DNA of 41,251 nt, taken from assembly GCF_012911975.1 (NCBI RefSeq), contig NZ_SMDQ01000053.1, positions 1 to 41,251 of the forward strand, written 5' to 3'. Source of the DNA: Nodosilinea sp. P-1105. GTDB taxonomy: Bacteria; Cyanobacteriota; Cyanobacteriia; Phormidesmidales; Phormidesmidaceae. Positions 16,271-26,555 of the stretch are shown piece after piece; position 1 is the first letter of the stretch; every line of letters begins with the position of its first letter. The notes below the pieces were generated by a model. It saw only the letters and a program-made list of their open reading frames with translations. It made no database searches and was not told the origin of the DNA. Made by a program: the position numbers and the translations under genes.

Positions 16271-18442
16271 CTACTTAATAAACAGCATCTCTTGGTAGGT
16301 GGGCAGGGGCCAGAGGTCGTCTGCCACTTCCCCTTCTAAGGCATCCGCAGAGTCCCGCACCTCATCCATCAAAGGTCGAATTGTTTTGGCGCAGAACTGC
16401 ATGTGTTCTTCGATGGACATAAAGTGTTTCGTCAGCATGTCCTCTAGGTTGCTAACGGAGGCCATCATCGCCTTGGTCAACTCAGCCACCGTGACAACGC
16501 TGTCTTTACCAAACTCAATGCCAATATCGCCCAGGTCATCAATGGCGTTGGCTAGCTCGGCCATATACCGCATGGCGGCGGGGTAGATGATGGTTTTAGC
16601 CATGCTAACCACCAACTTGGCCTCCACCTCGATGGACTGGATGTACTGTTCTGAGTAAGCTTCAAACCGGCTGCCCAACTCTACAGGGGTCAGTACCTTT
16701 TCCTTGGTAAACAGATCTTCGATGTATTGTTCCCGCAGCACCGGCAGGGCATCGGCAGTGGTTCTCAGGTTGAGTAATCCTCGCTGATTAACCGCCATTT
16801 CATGCCACTCGCTAGAGTAGCCATTGCCGTTGAACACCACGGCCCCATGATCGCAGATGATATCCCGCAGGATGTCATGGATGGCCACATTTAGCTCCAC
16901 CCCGTCCCTTAGCTTGGCCTCTAGTTGATCCGCCATCCAGTCGAGGGAATCGGCCAGGATGGTGTTCATCGCCACTAAGGGGCCAGCCACGGACTGACCA
17001 GAGCCCACCGCCCGAAACTCAAACCGATTACCGGTAAAGGCAAAGGGGGAAGTGCGGTTACGATCGCCCGCATCCTTGGGAAACACCGGTAGGGTGTCCA
17101 CCCCCAAGTTCATTTCTCCCTTGGCTTGACAGCCGGTAACTTCCCCTTGGGCAATCTGGTCAAACACATCTTGCAGCTGGGAACCCAGATAGATCGAAAT
17201 GATCGCTGGCGGGGCTTCATTGGCCCCCAGGCGATGGTCGTTACTGGCGGTGGCAATCACCGCCCGCAACAGGGGTCCGTACTTGTGGACGCCACGAATG
17301 ACAGCACCACAAAACACCAGAAACTGGGCATTGGCATGGGGGGTGTCCCCTGGATCTAAGAGATTGCCTTGGGTGGCGTTGCTGACAGACCAGTTCACAT
17401 GTTTGCCAGAGCCGTTGATGCCAGCGAAGGGTTTTTCATGTAGCAGACAGACAAAACCGTGCTTTTTGGCGGTGTTACGCAGCACCGTCATCATCAACTG
17501 CTGGTGGTCGCTGGCTACGTTGGCAGATTCAAAGAAGGGAGCAATTTCAAACTGGCCAGGGGCCACCTCGTTGTGGCGAGTTTTGGCCGGAATTCCCAGG
17601 CGGTAGAGCTTTTCCTCTACATCCTGCATGAATATCTGCACCCGCTCGGGGATGGCCCCGAAGTAGTGGTCGTCAAACTGCTGACCTTTGGCAGGAGATT
17701 TACCAAACAGGGTGCGGCCTGCCAGCAGTAAGTCGGGGCGGACGCTGGCAAAGTTGGCATCTACCAAGAAATACTCTTGCTCAGCCCCGCAGCTAGAGTT
17801 TACCGGTGCTACGTCGTCATGGCCCAGCAGCTTCAGCATCCGACTAGCGGCCTTGCCCATGGCGGCATTGGAACGCAGCAACGGAGTTTTCTTGTCCAGG
17901 GCCTCCCCAGTCCAGGAGACAAACACCGTGGGAATGCAGAGGGTGACGCCGTTGTCTGTTTCCATCACAAAGGCGGGACTGGTCACATCCCAGGCGGTGT
18001 AGCCTCGGGCTTCAAAGGTGGAGCGAATGCCGCCATTGGGGAAAGACGATCCATCCGGTTCCCCCTGCACCAGCACCTTGCCTGAAAATTCGGAAATCAC
18101 CGAACCATCGCTCTGCACCGAAATAAAGCCATCATGCTTTTCGGCGGTGGCGTTGGTCAGGGGATAAAACACATGGGAATAGTAGAGCGCCCCTTTGGAG
18201 ATAGCCCAATCTTTCATGGCAACAGCCACCACATCCGCCACAGAGACATCTAGGGGGGCACCGGTTTTAATCGTTTTATGTAGCGATTTAAATACCGACT
18301 TGGGCAAACACTCCTGCATTTTGCCCAGGGTGAAAACATCTTTGGCCCAAAGATCTTCTAATTTTCCGGGGGGGGTATGGGCTGCGGGCTGACGATTGGT
18401 AATGTTGGCAATGGCCTGGGCACGTAATTCATTCCCACTCAT
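16271..18442 (-). CDS. glnN: glutamine synthetase type III (GlnN)
   Basis: 723 aa from ATG at 18442, preceded by AAGGAG at ideal spacing; the longer open frame before it is not needed. GSIII hallmarks: [47 protein letters not shown] and [17 protein letters not shown], with the C-terminal domain found only in type III enzymes. It makes glutamine from glutamate, ammonium and ATP as a dodecamer. In cyanobacteria GlnN is typically induced by nitrogen starvation through NtcA. A matching NtcA-type promoter lies at 18741-18782, and a hairpin lies between it and the gene. It converges with cupB. Confidence 0.95.
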   Translation of the reverse strand: MSGNELRAQAIANITNRQPAAHTPPGKLEDLWAKDVFTLGKMQECLPKSVFKSLHKTIKTGAPLDVSVADVVAVAMKDWAISKGALYYSHVFYPLTNATAEKHDGFISVQSDGSVISEFSGKVLVQGEPDGSSFPNGGIRSTFEARGYTAWDVTSPAFVMETDNGVTLCIPTVFVSWTGEALDKKTPLLRSNAAMGKAASRMLKLLGHDDVAPVNSSCGAEQEYFLVDANFASVRPDLLLAGRTLFGKSPAKGQQFDDHYFGAIPERVQIFMQDVEEKLYRLGIPAKTRHNEVAPGQFEIAPFFESANVASDHQQLMMTVLRNTAKKHGFVCLLHEKPFAGINGSGKHVNWSVSNATQGNLLDPGDTPHANAQFLVFCGAVIRGVHKYGPLLRAVIATASNDHRLGANEAPPAIISIYLGSQLQDVFDQIAQGEVTGCQAKGEMNLGVDTLPVFPKDAGDRNRTSPFAFTGNRFEFRAVGSGQSVAGPLVAMNTILADSLDWMADQLEAKLRDGVELNVAIHDILRDIICDHGAVVFNGNGYSSEWHEMAVNQRGLLNLRTTADALPVLREQYIEDLFTKEKVLTPVELGSRFEAYSEQYIQSIEVEAKLVVSMAKTIIYPAAMRYMAELANAIDDLGDIGIEFGKDSVVTVAELTKAMMASVSNLEDMLTKHFMSIEEHMQFCAKTIRPLMDEVRDSADALEGEVADDLWPLPTYQEMLFIK

Positions 18443-18683
18443 AGGGACTCCTTCAGATTCAAGTAATGTGGTAAGACTTAAGGCTTTTTCAGGGCTCAAT
18501 TAAGTCTTTCAAGATGAAAAGCTAACAAGATAAAAAGCCAGAAAAAATGATGGCTGGGTCATTGTTGCTTAATGATTTAGCCCATCATTGCCCTACTGCC
18601 TAGCTTTAATAGAACAGCAAAACAACTCATTAACAGCAACTAATGACAACTCCCTGACAATTAACGCCACAATGTTTACCTTC

Positions 18684-18722
18684 AAAAAGCCCTATGAATT
18701 ATTCCATTGAACTGGGCTTTTT
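18684..18722 (-). terminator. terminator-like hairpin between glgX and glnN
   Basis: AAAAAGCCC (18684-18692) and GGGCTTTTT (18714-18722) form a 9-bp stem with a 21-base loop. Read leftward it ends in TTTTT. The simplest reading is the glgX terminator, 87 bp after its stop. However, it also lies downstream of the predicted NtcA promoter, so it may instead act in the glnN leader. The hairpin is nearly symmetrical and could stop transcription in either direction. Confidence 0.65.
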
Positions 18723-18740
18723 ATTTCAACGACCTTGGTG

Positions 18741-18782
18741 ATGGTAGAGGTAGCATTAAAACAGGTTTGTAGTCATCAATAC
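18741..18782 (-). promoter_or_regulatory. predicted class II NtcA promoter for glnN
   Basis: On the minus strand GTATTGATGACTAC (18782-18769) fits GTA-N8-TAC exactly. After 22 bases comes TACCAT (18746-18741), fitting TAN3T. GTA-N8-TAC-N20-24-TAN3T is the canonical NtcA-activated layout. The next gene in that direction is glnN, a known NtcA target family, about 300 bases beyond the inferred start near 18734. The site itself is seen in the sequence; binding is inferred. Confidence 0.7.
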
Positions 18783-18808
18783 GTTGGTAGGTTAAGTTTC
18801 GTTAAAAT

Positions 18809-20878
18809 CTAATTTTGTCCTCGGCTGATCAACACCACCGTCGAGCGTGGACTGACGGGATAGCTCTCTCCTTCCACCGTGATCGATTGGTCGGGGTAGC
18901 TAAAGTCCCGAGGGGGTGCCACAGCGGTATCCACAATCCGATGCCATCGCTCATGTATATCCAAGGGGGGGAGATCGAATACCAAGGGCTGCCAGTAGGC
19001 GTTGAGCATAATGTGTAAATGCTCGTTGGCGTCGGGATAGCACATACTAAACGCCAGGGAATGGGAGTATTCTGCCCAATCAGGTTGTCCCAGACGAGTA
19101 CCGTGCCAAATGATGTGGGGTTCATGGTGCCAGTTATCCGTCACTCGCAGCAGGTGCTCAATCTGCATCACCTTAAGGTTTTGAATCAGGTGAATTAACC
19201 CCTGAGTGAAGCGGAGCAGGTGCTGCTCTTTGTCGACCATGGCCCAATCGAACCAGCTGATGGGGTTGTTTTGACAATAGGCGTTGTTATTGCCCTGCTG
19301 ACTGCGGCCTACTTCATCCCCCATTAACAGCATGGGAGTGCCCTGGGCCATAAACAACAGGGTCAAGAAATTTTTAATTTGCCGCTGGCGCAGATGGTTA
19401 ACCGCAGGATCTTGGGTTGGGCCTTCTATGCCGCAATTCCAGCTGTAGTTGTCGTTGGCACCGTCGCGGTTAAATTCACCGTTGGCCTGGTTATACTTGC
19501 GGTTATAGGACACTAAGTCATTGAGGGTAAAGCCATCATGGCAGGTGACAAAGTGAATGCTGCGGTTGGGTTCGCGGTTGGGTTTTTGGTAAATGTCGGG
19601 GCTACCCAAAATGCGGGAGGCCAAAGCAGGCACCAGGCCAGCATCTCCTTTCACAAACTGACGCACCTGGTCCCGAAAGGGGCCGTTCCACTCCGCAAAG
19701 CGATCGCCGATAAAGCTGCCCACCTGGTATAGCCCAGCAGCGTCCCAGGCTTCGGCAATCAGTTTAGTACTGGCGAGGATGGGGTCTGATTCAATGTTCC
19801 AGAGAATGGGGGGATCTTCTAAGGGGACACCCGCCCTATCCCGAGACATCACCGAAGCCAGGTCAAACCGAAAGCCATCCACATGCATATTGGCCACCCA
19901 ATAGCGTAGGCTATCGAGAATCATTCGACCCACCACCGCGTGGTAGGCGGCGATCGTGTTACCGCAACCGCTGTAGTTGGCGTAATAAATGGGGTTATCT
20001 TCGAGCAGATAATATGTCTTGTTGTCAATGCCCTTAAAGCTCAGAGTCGGTCCTTCGTGGTTGCCTTCGGCTGAGTGGTTAAAGACAACATCTAAAATCA
20101 CCTCAATGCCTGCCCGATGCAAGGCTTTGACCATATCCCGAAACTCGTTCACCGGCCCTAGGGGGTCTTTGCGCGAGCTGTAGGCCCGGTGAGGGGCAAA
20201 AAAGCTGAGGGTGCTATAGCCCCAGTAGTTTTCTAACCCAGGGCGCACATCTTGGGGGTCAAACTGGTGAATGGGCAGGAGTTCTACCGCTGTCACCCCC
20301 AGTTCTTGCAGGTAGGGGATTTTGTCGATCACCCCCGCAAAGGTGCCCCGCTTGTCGGCGGGCAGATCTGACGAGGGGTGTCGGGTAAAGCCACCCACAT
20401 GCATTTCATAAATGACGCTTTTGGCATAGGGGATATTCAAGGGGCGATCGCCTTCCCAGTCGTAACCCCGGGTATCCACCACCACACTTTTTAGGGCTGT
20501 GGCACAGTTGTCCCCAGGTCCGATCGCAGCTTCGCGATCGTAGCTATCGTCACCAATAACCGCTTTAGCGTAGGGGTCGAGCAGTACCTTAGTCGCATCA
20601 AACCGATGCCCTTCCGCTGGGTTAAACGGCCCATGAACCCGAAATCCATACACCTGTCCCGCCTTCAGCCCCGGCACAAACACATGCCAATAGTAAGAGG
20701 TGCGGTTCCACTGGGGATCGAGGGAAATGACTCGGTTCGGTGTTTGAATATCGGCAGAGTCAAACAGCAGTAGATCAACCCCAGTAGCGGATTTAGAGTA
20801 GAGACAAAAGTTAACACCAACCGCATAGATGGTGGCACCCAGGGGATAACTTTGGCCGGGTAGAACTTTGAGACTCAT
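18809..20878 (-). CDS. glgX: glycogen debranching enzyme GlgX (isoamylase type)
   Basis: 689 aa. An N-terminal CBM48-like domain (about 8-100: GATIYAVGVNFCLYSKSATGVDLLLFD) precedes a GH13 barrel. The GH13 conserved regions are visible: EVILDVVFNHSAEG, VDGFRFDLAS (nucleophile Asp), LIAEAWDAAG (acid/base Glu) and FVTCHDGFTLND. It hydrolyses alpha-1,6 branches during glycogen breakdown, supplying glucose units at night or under stress. The frame ends in a normal beta-sandwich tail. It is followed by an NtcA-type promoter and a hairpin before glnN. Confidence 0.94.
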   Translation of the reverse strand: MSLKVLPGQSYPLGATIYAVGVNFCLYSKSATGVDLLLFDSADIQTPNRVISLDPQWNRTSYYWHVFVPGLKAGQVYGFRVHGPFNPAEGHRFDATKVLLDPYAKAVIGDDSYDREAAIGPGDNCATALKSVVVDTRGYDWEGDRPLNIPYAKSVIYEMHVGGFTRHPSSDLPADKRGTFAGVIDKIPYLQELGVTAVELLPIHQFDPQDVRPGLENYWGYSTLSFFAPHRAYSSRKDPLGPVNEFRDMVKALHRAGIEVILDVVFNHSAEGNHEGPTLSFKGIDNKTYYLLEDNPIYYANYSGCGNTIAAYHAVVGRMILDSLRYWVANMHVDGFRFDLASVMSRDRAGVPLEDPPILWNIESDPILASTKLIAEAWDAAGLYQVGSFIGDRFAEWNGPFRDQVRQFVKGDAGLVPALASRILGSPDIYQKPNREPNRSIHFVTCHDGFTLNDLVSYNRKYNQANGEFNRDGANDNYSWNCGIEGPTQDPAVNHLRQRQIKNFLTLLFMAQGTPMLLMGDEVGRSQQGNNNAYCQNNPISWFDWAMVDKEQHLLRFTQGLIHLIQNLKVMQIEHLLRVTDNWHHEPHIIWHGTRLGQPDWAEYSHSLAFSMCYPDANEHLHIMLNAYWQPLVFDLPPLDIHERWHRIVDTAVAPPRDFSYPDQSITVEGESYPVSPRSTVVLISRGQN

Positions 20879-20989
20879 AAACAGTTGTGGACGCTAGCTC
20901 CTAACTTTACCATTGCCCCCCAGCAAACAGAGGCATTTAATTTTACGGGAGCGGCCTTTTATTTATAGAAAAGTGGAGGGCACGGGAAC

Positions 20990-21911
20990 TAGATAAAACC
21001 CCGTCCTTCAGGCCGGGGTTACAGAATGGTTCCCGCGCCGCTGCAAAGCGGCAGAGTAGCAAATAGCACATGAACTATAGTAAAATATGGTACACACGAA
21101 CTATAGTCATGCAGATCAACAAAGCCTACAAATTCCAGATTTACCCGAATCAGGAGCAAGAGCAATTCTTTGCCCACCACTTTGGCTGTGTGCGCTTTGT
21201 CTGCAACCGGATGTTGGCCCTGTTCCAGGAAACGCGCCAGTTCAACAAGCACGAATACAAGACGATGCTGCCCGACTTGAAGCGGCAATTCGAGTGGCTG
21301 AAATACCCCAATTCTCAGTCTTTTCAAAGTGCCGTAGATAATCTAGCTTCTGCCATCTCCCGATGGGGTAAAGGGCAGGGCGGCTTTCCCGTGTTCAAAA
21401 AGAAACACCTCAAAAATAGCTTCGAAGTATCCCAGAACTGGTGGGTAAACGACGCAGGGAAGCTCCACACTCCTAAACTAGCTAGGGGCATCAAGGTGGT
21501 GTGGCATCGGCCTTTGGGGCAGCACAACAAACAGCGCTATCCCTACAGAGTCAACTACATCGTGATTTCGCGCAGCCCATCCGGGAAATACTGGGCCTTG
21601 TTCTCCTGTGTGCGGCTATTCGGGCGCTGCACGGCTACGCCACCTACAAAGGCAAGTCGTACGGAGCTGCCGTTCAATTCATTGAACGCTGGTTCCCCTC
21701 CACTAAGCTTTGTTGGGCCTGCGGGTCACTGAACGACCATTTGACGCTCAGCGACCGAGAGTGGACGTGCCCGACCTGTGGGCAGCATCATGTGCGCGAC
21801 GTGACTGCGGCATGGAATATCCTGCAATCATCGGTTCGTCTGTTGCCGGGGAACCCGGAATTAAGCCCCTAACCGGGGCAGAAGCCCCGCCCTTTTAGGG
21901 TGGGGTTCAGT
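20990..21911 (+). mobile_element. IS200/IS605-type (IS1341-like) element without tnpA
   Basis: The left end has a hairpin AACCCC...GGGGTT (20997-21020). The right end has a CCCCGCCC...GGGTGGGG hairpin (about 21884-21905). Subterminal hairpins rather than terminal inverted repeats are the mark of this superfamily. The interior holds only a damaged tnpB, so the element cannot move by itself. Its right edge touches the stop codon of the cyAbrB gene (stop at 21912-21914). Ends are approximate to a few bases. Confidence 0.85.
21109..21872 (+). pseudogene. tnpB: tnpB with internal deletion and frameshift
   Basis: From ATG at 21109 the frame gives a normal TnpB N-terminus (MQINKAYKFQIYPNQEQEQFF...) for about 175 residues to YWALFSC. 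It then goes out of frame. A second frame (to 21872) gives the C-terminal end: YGAAVQFIERWFPSTKLCWACG, the paired cysteines CWACG/CPTCG of the zinc ribbon, and HVRDVTAAWNIL with the last RuvC Asp. Roughly 100 residues holding the RuvC-I Asp and RuvC-II Glu are missing at the junction near 21600-21640. The RNA-guided nuclease must therefore be dead. Confidence 0.88.
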
Positions 21912-22295
21912 TCACTCTTCGTCTCCGTTTTCATCAAGCTTAACCAGATGAATGTGCTTGTAGCCCAACTTGATCCGAAATTCGTCCCCTGGCTTCAGGC
22001 CCATTTCTTCGGTGTAAGCAGAACCAATGACAATCTGGCCATTCTTATGCACGGTGACATTGTAAGAGGCTTCCCGGCCACGGCCATCCTTCCCCTTCTC
22101 TGGCTCTAACTGAATCCCCTTGGCCGATAACAGAGCATCATAGAATTCTGCCAGATTCACACGAGTCTGCCCTTCCTTGCCGACCGTGTAGTAACCACAT
22201 TCTTTAGCGAGTTCGCGCTTGGAAAGACTGTCGTTTTCTTTGACGGTTTTCAAAAGTTCCTTGCCGGTCAGGGGTTCTTTACTTTTGGTTGCCAT
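21912..22295 (-). CDS. cyAbrB family transcriptional regulator
   Basis: 127 aa from the ATG at 22295 (MATKSKEPLTGKELL); an ATG at 22307 is possible. It has the cyanobacterial AbrB layout: N-terminal helical part (LTGKELLKTVKENDSLSKRELAKECGYYTV) and C-terminal AbrB DNA-binding fold (YNVTVHKNGQIVIGSAYTEEMGLKPGDEFRIKLGYKHIHLVKL). cyAbrB proteins (Sll0359 and Sll0822 in Synechocystis) act as global repressors or activators of carbon/nitrogen and hydrogenase genes. I cannot say with certainty which clade this is. An IS200/IS605-like element lies exactly against its stop codon, so the end of the gene may have been altered. Confidence 0.9.
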   Translation of the reverse strand: MATKSKEPLTGKELLKTVKENDSLSKRELAKECGYYTVGKEGQTRVNLAEFYDALLSAKGIQLEPEKGKDGRGREASYNVTVHKNGQIVIGSAYTEEMGLKPGDEFRIKLGYKHIHLVKLDENGDEE

Positions 22296-22743
22296 AGCTG
22301 AAACCATGAATAGGGTACACATTAAAAATTTTTGCAGCTGCTAGAGCAATGTTCCCTAGGGCCTTACAGCACATCCTCTTGTACTTTGGCTTGTACTTTG
22401 GCAGGCGGCTACTCTAGCAAACGACTACGTTAGCGAATGGCCAAAATGAGGCAAATCAAAAAGAGGACGGGACATCGTTGTCTAGCTTACCCCAATTATA
22501 GTAATAAAATATCCAATAAGATCCACATTTATAAAATTAGAATTTTATGCATAAGGTTGCCCTAAACCGAGGTTGGCAAAGGGCAAATCTCCTTTTATAA
22601 TTCATTGTTCTTGTAGAAGCGGCCACCAAAATTACCGGGCCTTAGGTGTAGCTATTCCAATTCTAAGAAGGAACCCTCTGTTCCACCGTGGAGCGATGGG
22701 GAATTAGTCACCAATTGACGACATAGGCAGCTAACTTGATCGC
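22296..22743. other. AT-rich spacer upstream of cyAbrB
   Basis: No gene was found. It holds a 12-bp tandem duplication of CTTGTACTTTGG (22378-22401) and a near-perfect palindrome ATAAAATT-AG-AATTTTAT (22531-22548) in a very AT-rich stretch. The cyAbrB promoter should lie within the first 200 bp. The histone-deacetylase-like gene ends at 22744, so its terminator may also be here. Confidence 0.5.
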
Positions 22744-23661
22744 CTATAGGCCAAGGCGAGCGGCAATAGTGGCCATCACTGATTGACTCAGGGCAGCATG
22801 GTCATATCCCCCCTCTAAGCCAAACAGGATGTGGTCGGTGATGGCCATACAATGGCGGGTAAAGTCACCATAATCTGAGGGCTGTAAACAAATGTTCGCC
22901 AGGGGGTCAGCGGCGGTGGCATCGTACCCGGCACTAATAATGAGTAGATCGGGCTGAAAAGCGTTTAGAAAAGGAACAACCTGGTGTTGAAATTGATGCT
23001 GGTAATCAACTCCAGTGCTGCCTGGGGACATGGGTAGGTTTAGCACATTGTGGTGTAGCCCAGTTTCGCTGGCCAAGCCAGTGCCGGGATAAGCTGGGGA
23101 CTGGTGCAGGGAACAGTAGGCGATGGCGGGATGATTTTCTACTAGGGCCTGGGTGCCATTGCCATGGTGCACATCCCAGTCGAGGATCGCGACCCGCTGA
23201 ATGTGGGGTCGGTCCAGGGCATGGTGGGCGGCGATCGCCGCATTAGAGAAGAGGCAAAATCCCATGCCGCGATCGCGGCCGGCATGGTGACCCGGGGGCC
23301 GGGCCAGTACAAACGCCGAGTGACCGGTTTGCAGCACGTAGTCGACCCCATCTAGCCAGGCGGCCACCGCCAACCGAGCTACCCCATAGCTGCGTTCTGA
23401 CACCACGGTATCGCCATCGATCTGGCCACCTCCTGCCGCGGCCAACTGCTTGAGGGCCTCCACATAGCGGGGGTTATGTAGCCTAGTAATCTGATCATCC
23501 ACGGGCCGCTGCTCAGGGCTATGCCACTCCAGATGGTCCGTCCAGGGGGCCGCCTTCAGAGCTTGGACAATCGCTGTTAGGCGTCCAGCATTTTCGGGGT
23601 GGAAAGGCCCTGGGTCGTGGGCCAAAAAATCTGGGGAATAAATAACCGCAAAATCGGCCAT
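22744..23661 (-). CDS. histone deacetylase family (AcuC/HDAH-like) amidohydrolase
   Basis: 305 aa from the ATG at 23661, which starts the conserved MADFAVIYSPDFLAHDPG... segment; the longer frame is not family-like. Active-site features: tandem catalytic histidines H125-H126 in RPPGHHAG, zinc ligands D163 and H165 in DWDVHHGNGTQ, and the third ligand D247 in SAGYDA. Bacterial members deacetylate acetyl-lysine proteins, acetylpolyamines or small amides; the substrate cannot be told from sequence. It is divergent from gyrA, separated by a 262-bp spacer that must hold both promoters. Confidence 0.9.
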   Translation of the reverse strand: MADFAVIYSPDFLAHDPGPFHPENAGRLTAIVQALKAAPWTDHLEWHSPEQRPVDDQITRLHNPRYVEALKQLAAAGGGQIDGDTVVSERSYGVARLAVAAWLDGVDYVLQTGHSAFVLARPPGHHAGRDRGMGFCLFSNAAIAAHHALDRPHIQRVAILDWDVHHGNGTQALVENHPAIAYCSLHQSPAYPGTGLASETGLHHNVLNLPMSPGSTGVDYQHQFQHQVVPFLNAFQPDLLIISAGYDATAADPLANICLQPSDYGDFTRHCMAITDHILFGLEGGYDHAALSQSVMATIAARLGL

Positions 23662-23923
23662 GGTAAAGGCGTGGTGCACAACAATCGCCAAGCGCAACAA
23701 TTGCTGGAAAATACCATGCTCCATTCGGTTTGAAACCAGCCTGGGGATAGCTTTGCCAGCTGTCTTCCACCATAGCGCCAAATGTCTGAGCCCCCTGATT
23801 TTATGCTAAAATAATAAATGCGCTAAGTCTAAAATTTAGCCTTTATTGAGCGCTATTCAGCACCGTCTGGCGTGGCCGTCTGATTAGCGCTTTGTCATTC
23901 GCCAATTCGGAGTTTTTTCGCCT

Positions 23924-26527
23924 ATGGCAACCCCAGAAGAGCGTATTGTCCCCACGGATTTGCGCAACGAAATGTCTCGCTCTTACCTGGAATACGCCAT
24001 GAGCGTGATTGTGGGTCGAGCCCTGCCAGACGCCAGAGATGGTTTGAAGCCAGTGCATCGCCGTATTTTATATGCCATGCACGAGTTGGGCTTGACCGCC
24101 GACCGCCCTTTTCGGAAGTGCGCCCGGGTAGTGGGGGAAGTGCTGGGTAAGTATCACCCCCATGGGGATACAGCGGTATACGATGCCCTGGTGCGCATGG
24201 CCCAAGACTTCTCGATGCGATCGCCGCTGATTAATGGCCACGGCAACTTTGGGTCCATCGATAATGACCCTCCTGCCGCCATGCGGTATACCGAGTGTCG
24301 CCTGCAATCCCTCTCCAGCGACTCTCTACTGCAAGATATCGAGTCAGAGACTGTCGATTTTGCCGACAATTTCGACGGGTCGCAACAGGAGCCGGTGGTG
24401 CTCCCCTCCCGCCTACCTCAGCTGTTGCTGAATGGGTCGTCGGGGATTGCTGTGGGCATGGCCACCAACATTCCGCCACACAATCCTGGTGAGTTGATTG
24501 ATGCGGTCATTGCTCTAATCCACACCCCTGAGATTTCCACGGCTGAGCTGATGGAGCTTGTGCCTGGTCCTGACTTTCCCACGGGGGGGCAGATCTTGGG
24601 CCGCAGTGGCATTCGCGACGCTTATATGACTGGCCGGGGGTCCGTGACCATGCGCGGGGTGGCTAACATTGAAACCATTGAGCAGCGGGGTCGTCCCGAT
24701 CGCGAAGCGATTATCATCACCGAGTTACCCTATCAAACTAATAAGGCGGGGATGATTGAGCGGATCGCCGAAATGGTGAACGAACGCCGACTGGATGGTA
24801 TTTCAGATATTCGTGACGAGAGCGATCGCGATGGCATGCGCATCGTCATCGAGCTGAAGCGCGATGCCTATCCCCGGGTGGTGCTCAATAACCTCTATAA
24901 GCAGACCCCCCTACAAAACAACTTTGGGGTGAATATGTTGTCCCTGGTGAATGGGGAGCCCCAGTTGCTAGGGTTGAAGCCCATGTTGGAAGTCTTTCTG
25001 GACTTCCGGATTGAAACTATTACCCGCCGCACCCAATACGAGCTGCGCAAAGCCCAGGAGCGGGACCACATTTTGCAGGGCTACCTAATTGCCCTAGCGA
25101 ACTTAGATGCAGTTATTGCCCTGATTCGGGCGGCGGCCGATACCCCCTCCGCCAAGCAGGAGCTAATGGACATCTACGGTCTGTCTGAGCTGCAGGCCGA
25201 TGCCATTTTGCAAATGCAACTGCGGCGGCTGACTGCCCTAGAGGCGGACAAGATCCAGCAGGAACACGAAGAACTGGTGGCTCGCATTGAGGATTTGGAA
25301 GATATTCTGGCCCGGCGCGAGCGGATCCTGGAGATCATTGTCACTGAGCTGGGAGAACTGAAGGCGAAGCATGATGACCCCCGGCGCACGGTGATTGAAT
25401 TAGACGAAGGGGAATTAACTGACATTTCCCTGATTGCCAACGAGCAGGTGGCGATTTTGGTTACCGACCAGGGGTATATCAAACGCATGCCCGTGGCCAG
25501 TTTTGAGGCGCAAAGCCGGGCCACCCGGGGCAAGGCAGGGGCTAAAATGCGCGAGGATGACGCGGTGCAGCATTTCATCACCTGCTATACCCACGACCAT
25601 GTGCTGTTCTTTAGCGATCGCGGTGTCACCTATTCCCTGCGGGCCTATCAGGTGCCGGAAGGGTCGCGGGTGGCGCGGGGAGTGCCGATCGTGCAAATGC
25701 TACCCATCCCTAAGGAAGAGGTGATTACCTCGGTGCTGGCGGTGCGAGAGTTCACCGACGAAGACTATCTGGTGATGTTGACCCGGGGGGGCTATGTCAA
25801 AAAAACGGCCCTGTCTGCCTTTAGTAACATTCGGACCAACGGCCTGATCGCCATCTCTCTGGAAGATGGGGATCATTTGAGGTGGGTGCGTTTAGCCCGG
25901 ACGACTGACAGCCTTTTAATTGGATCCCGTCAGGGTATGACCATCCACTTTAAGGCGGACGACGATCAGCTGCGGCCTTTGGGTCGACCCACCCGGGGGG
26001 TGCGGGCCATGAATCTACGGGACGGCGACGAGCTAATCAGCATGGATATCTTGCCCAGCCAAGTGGTGGAAGCCGTGATCCAAGCTACAGCGGCGGGCCA
26101 GGCCAGCGATAGCGATGATGAGGATGATGCCAGCGGCGGCGAAAACGGGCCCTGGGTGCTGGTTATTACCGCCTCGGGCCTAGGTAAGCGGGTGCCAGTG
26201 TCCAAATTCCGGTTGCAAAATCGGGCTGGGATGGGGCTGATGGCGATCAAGTTTCGCAAGGAGGACGATGCCCTGGCAGCCCTGCTGGTGGTTAACGAAG
26301 GGGATGAACTAATGTTGATTACCCATCGCGGCATCATCATTCGCCAGCGCATCGGGGATATTTCCATTCAGTCTCGCCCCGCCACTGGGGTGCGGTTGCA
26401 GCGGCTGGATGGGGATGATGCGATCGCGGCTGTGGCCGTCGTACCCCCTACCCTGCAAGACGCTGAGGACGCTGAGGACAGCGAAGTCAACGATGATGAA
26501 ACCGGGGCTGTGGTGGAAGCGGAGTAG
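23924..26527 (+). CDS. gyrA: DNA gyrase subunit A
   Basis: 867 aa. The winged-helix and tower domains are intact with the catalytic tyrosine Y122 in [10 protein letters not shown]. Residues 81-87 (GDTAVYD) correspond to the E. coli quinolone-binding segment, with Thr where E. coli has Ser83. A C-terminal beta-pinwheel follows; its GyrA-box position reads [10 protein letters not shown] rather than QRRGGKG. An acidic insert ([10 protein letters not shown]) and an acidic tail are present. It introduces negative supercoils together with GyrB. GGAG lies upstream of the ATG. It converges with nitH, with only 28 bp between stops. Confidence 0.96.
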   Translation: MATPEERIVPTDLRNEMSRSYLEYAMSVIVGRALPDARDGLKPVHRRILYAMHELGLTADRPFRKCARVVGEVLGKYHPHGDTAVYDALVRMAQDFSMRSPLINGHGNFGSIDNDPPAAMRYTECRLQSLSSDSLLQDIESETVDFADNFDGSQQEPVVLPSRLPQLLLNGSSGIAVGMATNIPPHNPGELIDAVIALIHTPEISTAELMELVPGPDFPTGGQILGRSGIRDAYMTGRGSVTMRGVANIETIEQRGRPDREAIIITELPYQTNKAGMIERIAEMVNERRLDGISDIRDESDRDGMRIVIELKRDAYPRVVLNNLYKQTPLQNNFGVNMLSLVNGEPQLLGLKPMLEVFLDFRIETITRRTQYELRKAQERDHILQGYLIALANLDAVIALIRAAADTPSAKQELMDIYGLSELQADAILQMQLRRLTALEADKIQQEHEELVARIEDLEDILARRERILEIIVTELGELKAKHDDPRRTVIELDEGELTDISLIANEQVAILVTDQGYIKRMPVASFEAQSRATRGKAGAKMREDDAVQHFITCYTHDHVLFFSDRGVTYSLRAYQVPEGSRVARGVPIVQMLPIPKEEVITSVLAVREFTDEDYLVMLTRGGYVKKTALSAFSNIRTNGLIAISLEDGDHLRWVRLARTTDSLLIGSRQGMTIHFKADDDQLRPLGRPTRGVRAMNLRDGDELISMDILPSQVVEAVIQATAAGQASDSDDEDDASGGENGPWVLVITASGLGKRVPVSKFRLQNRAGMGLMAIKFRKEDDALAALLVVNEGDELMLITHRGIIIRQRIGDISIQSRPATGVRLQRLDGDDAIAAVAVVPPTLQDAEDAEDSEVNDDETGAVVEAE

Positions 26528-26555
26528 CCCTGGGTAGACCCCTGCTGCCTCAGCC

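Noticed and set aside
18443..18499. Upstream in-frame ATG for glnN (19 extra residues)
   Set aside because: ATG at 18442 has a near-perfect AAGGAG at correct spacing; the earlier ATG does not.
18721..18808. Possible glutamine riboswitch (glnA-type RNA) before glnN
   Set aside because: I could not match the conserved core of that RNA in the leader; only the NtcA site and the hairpin are supported.
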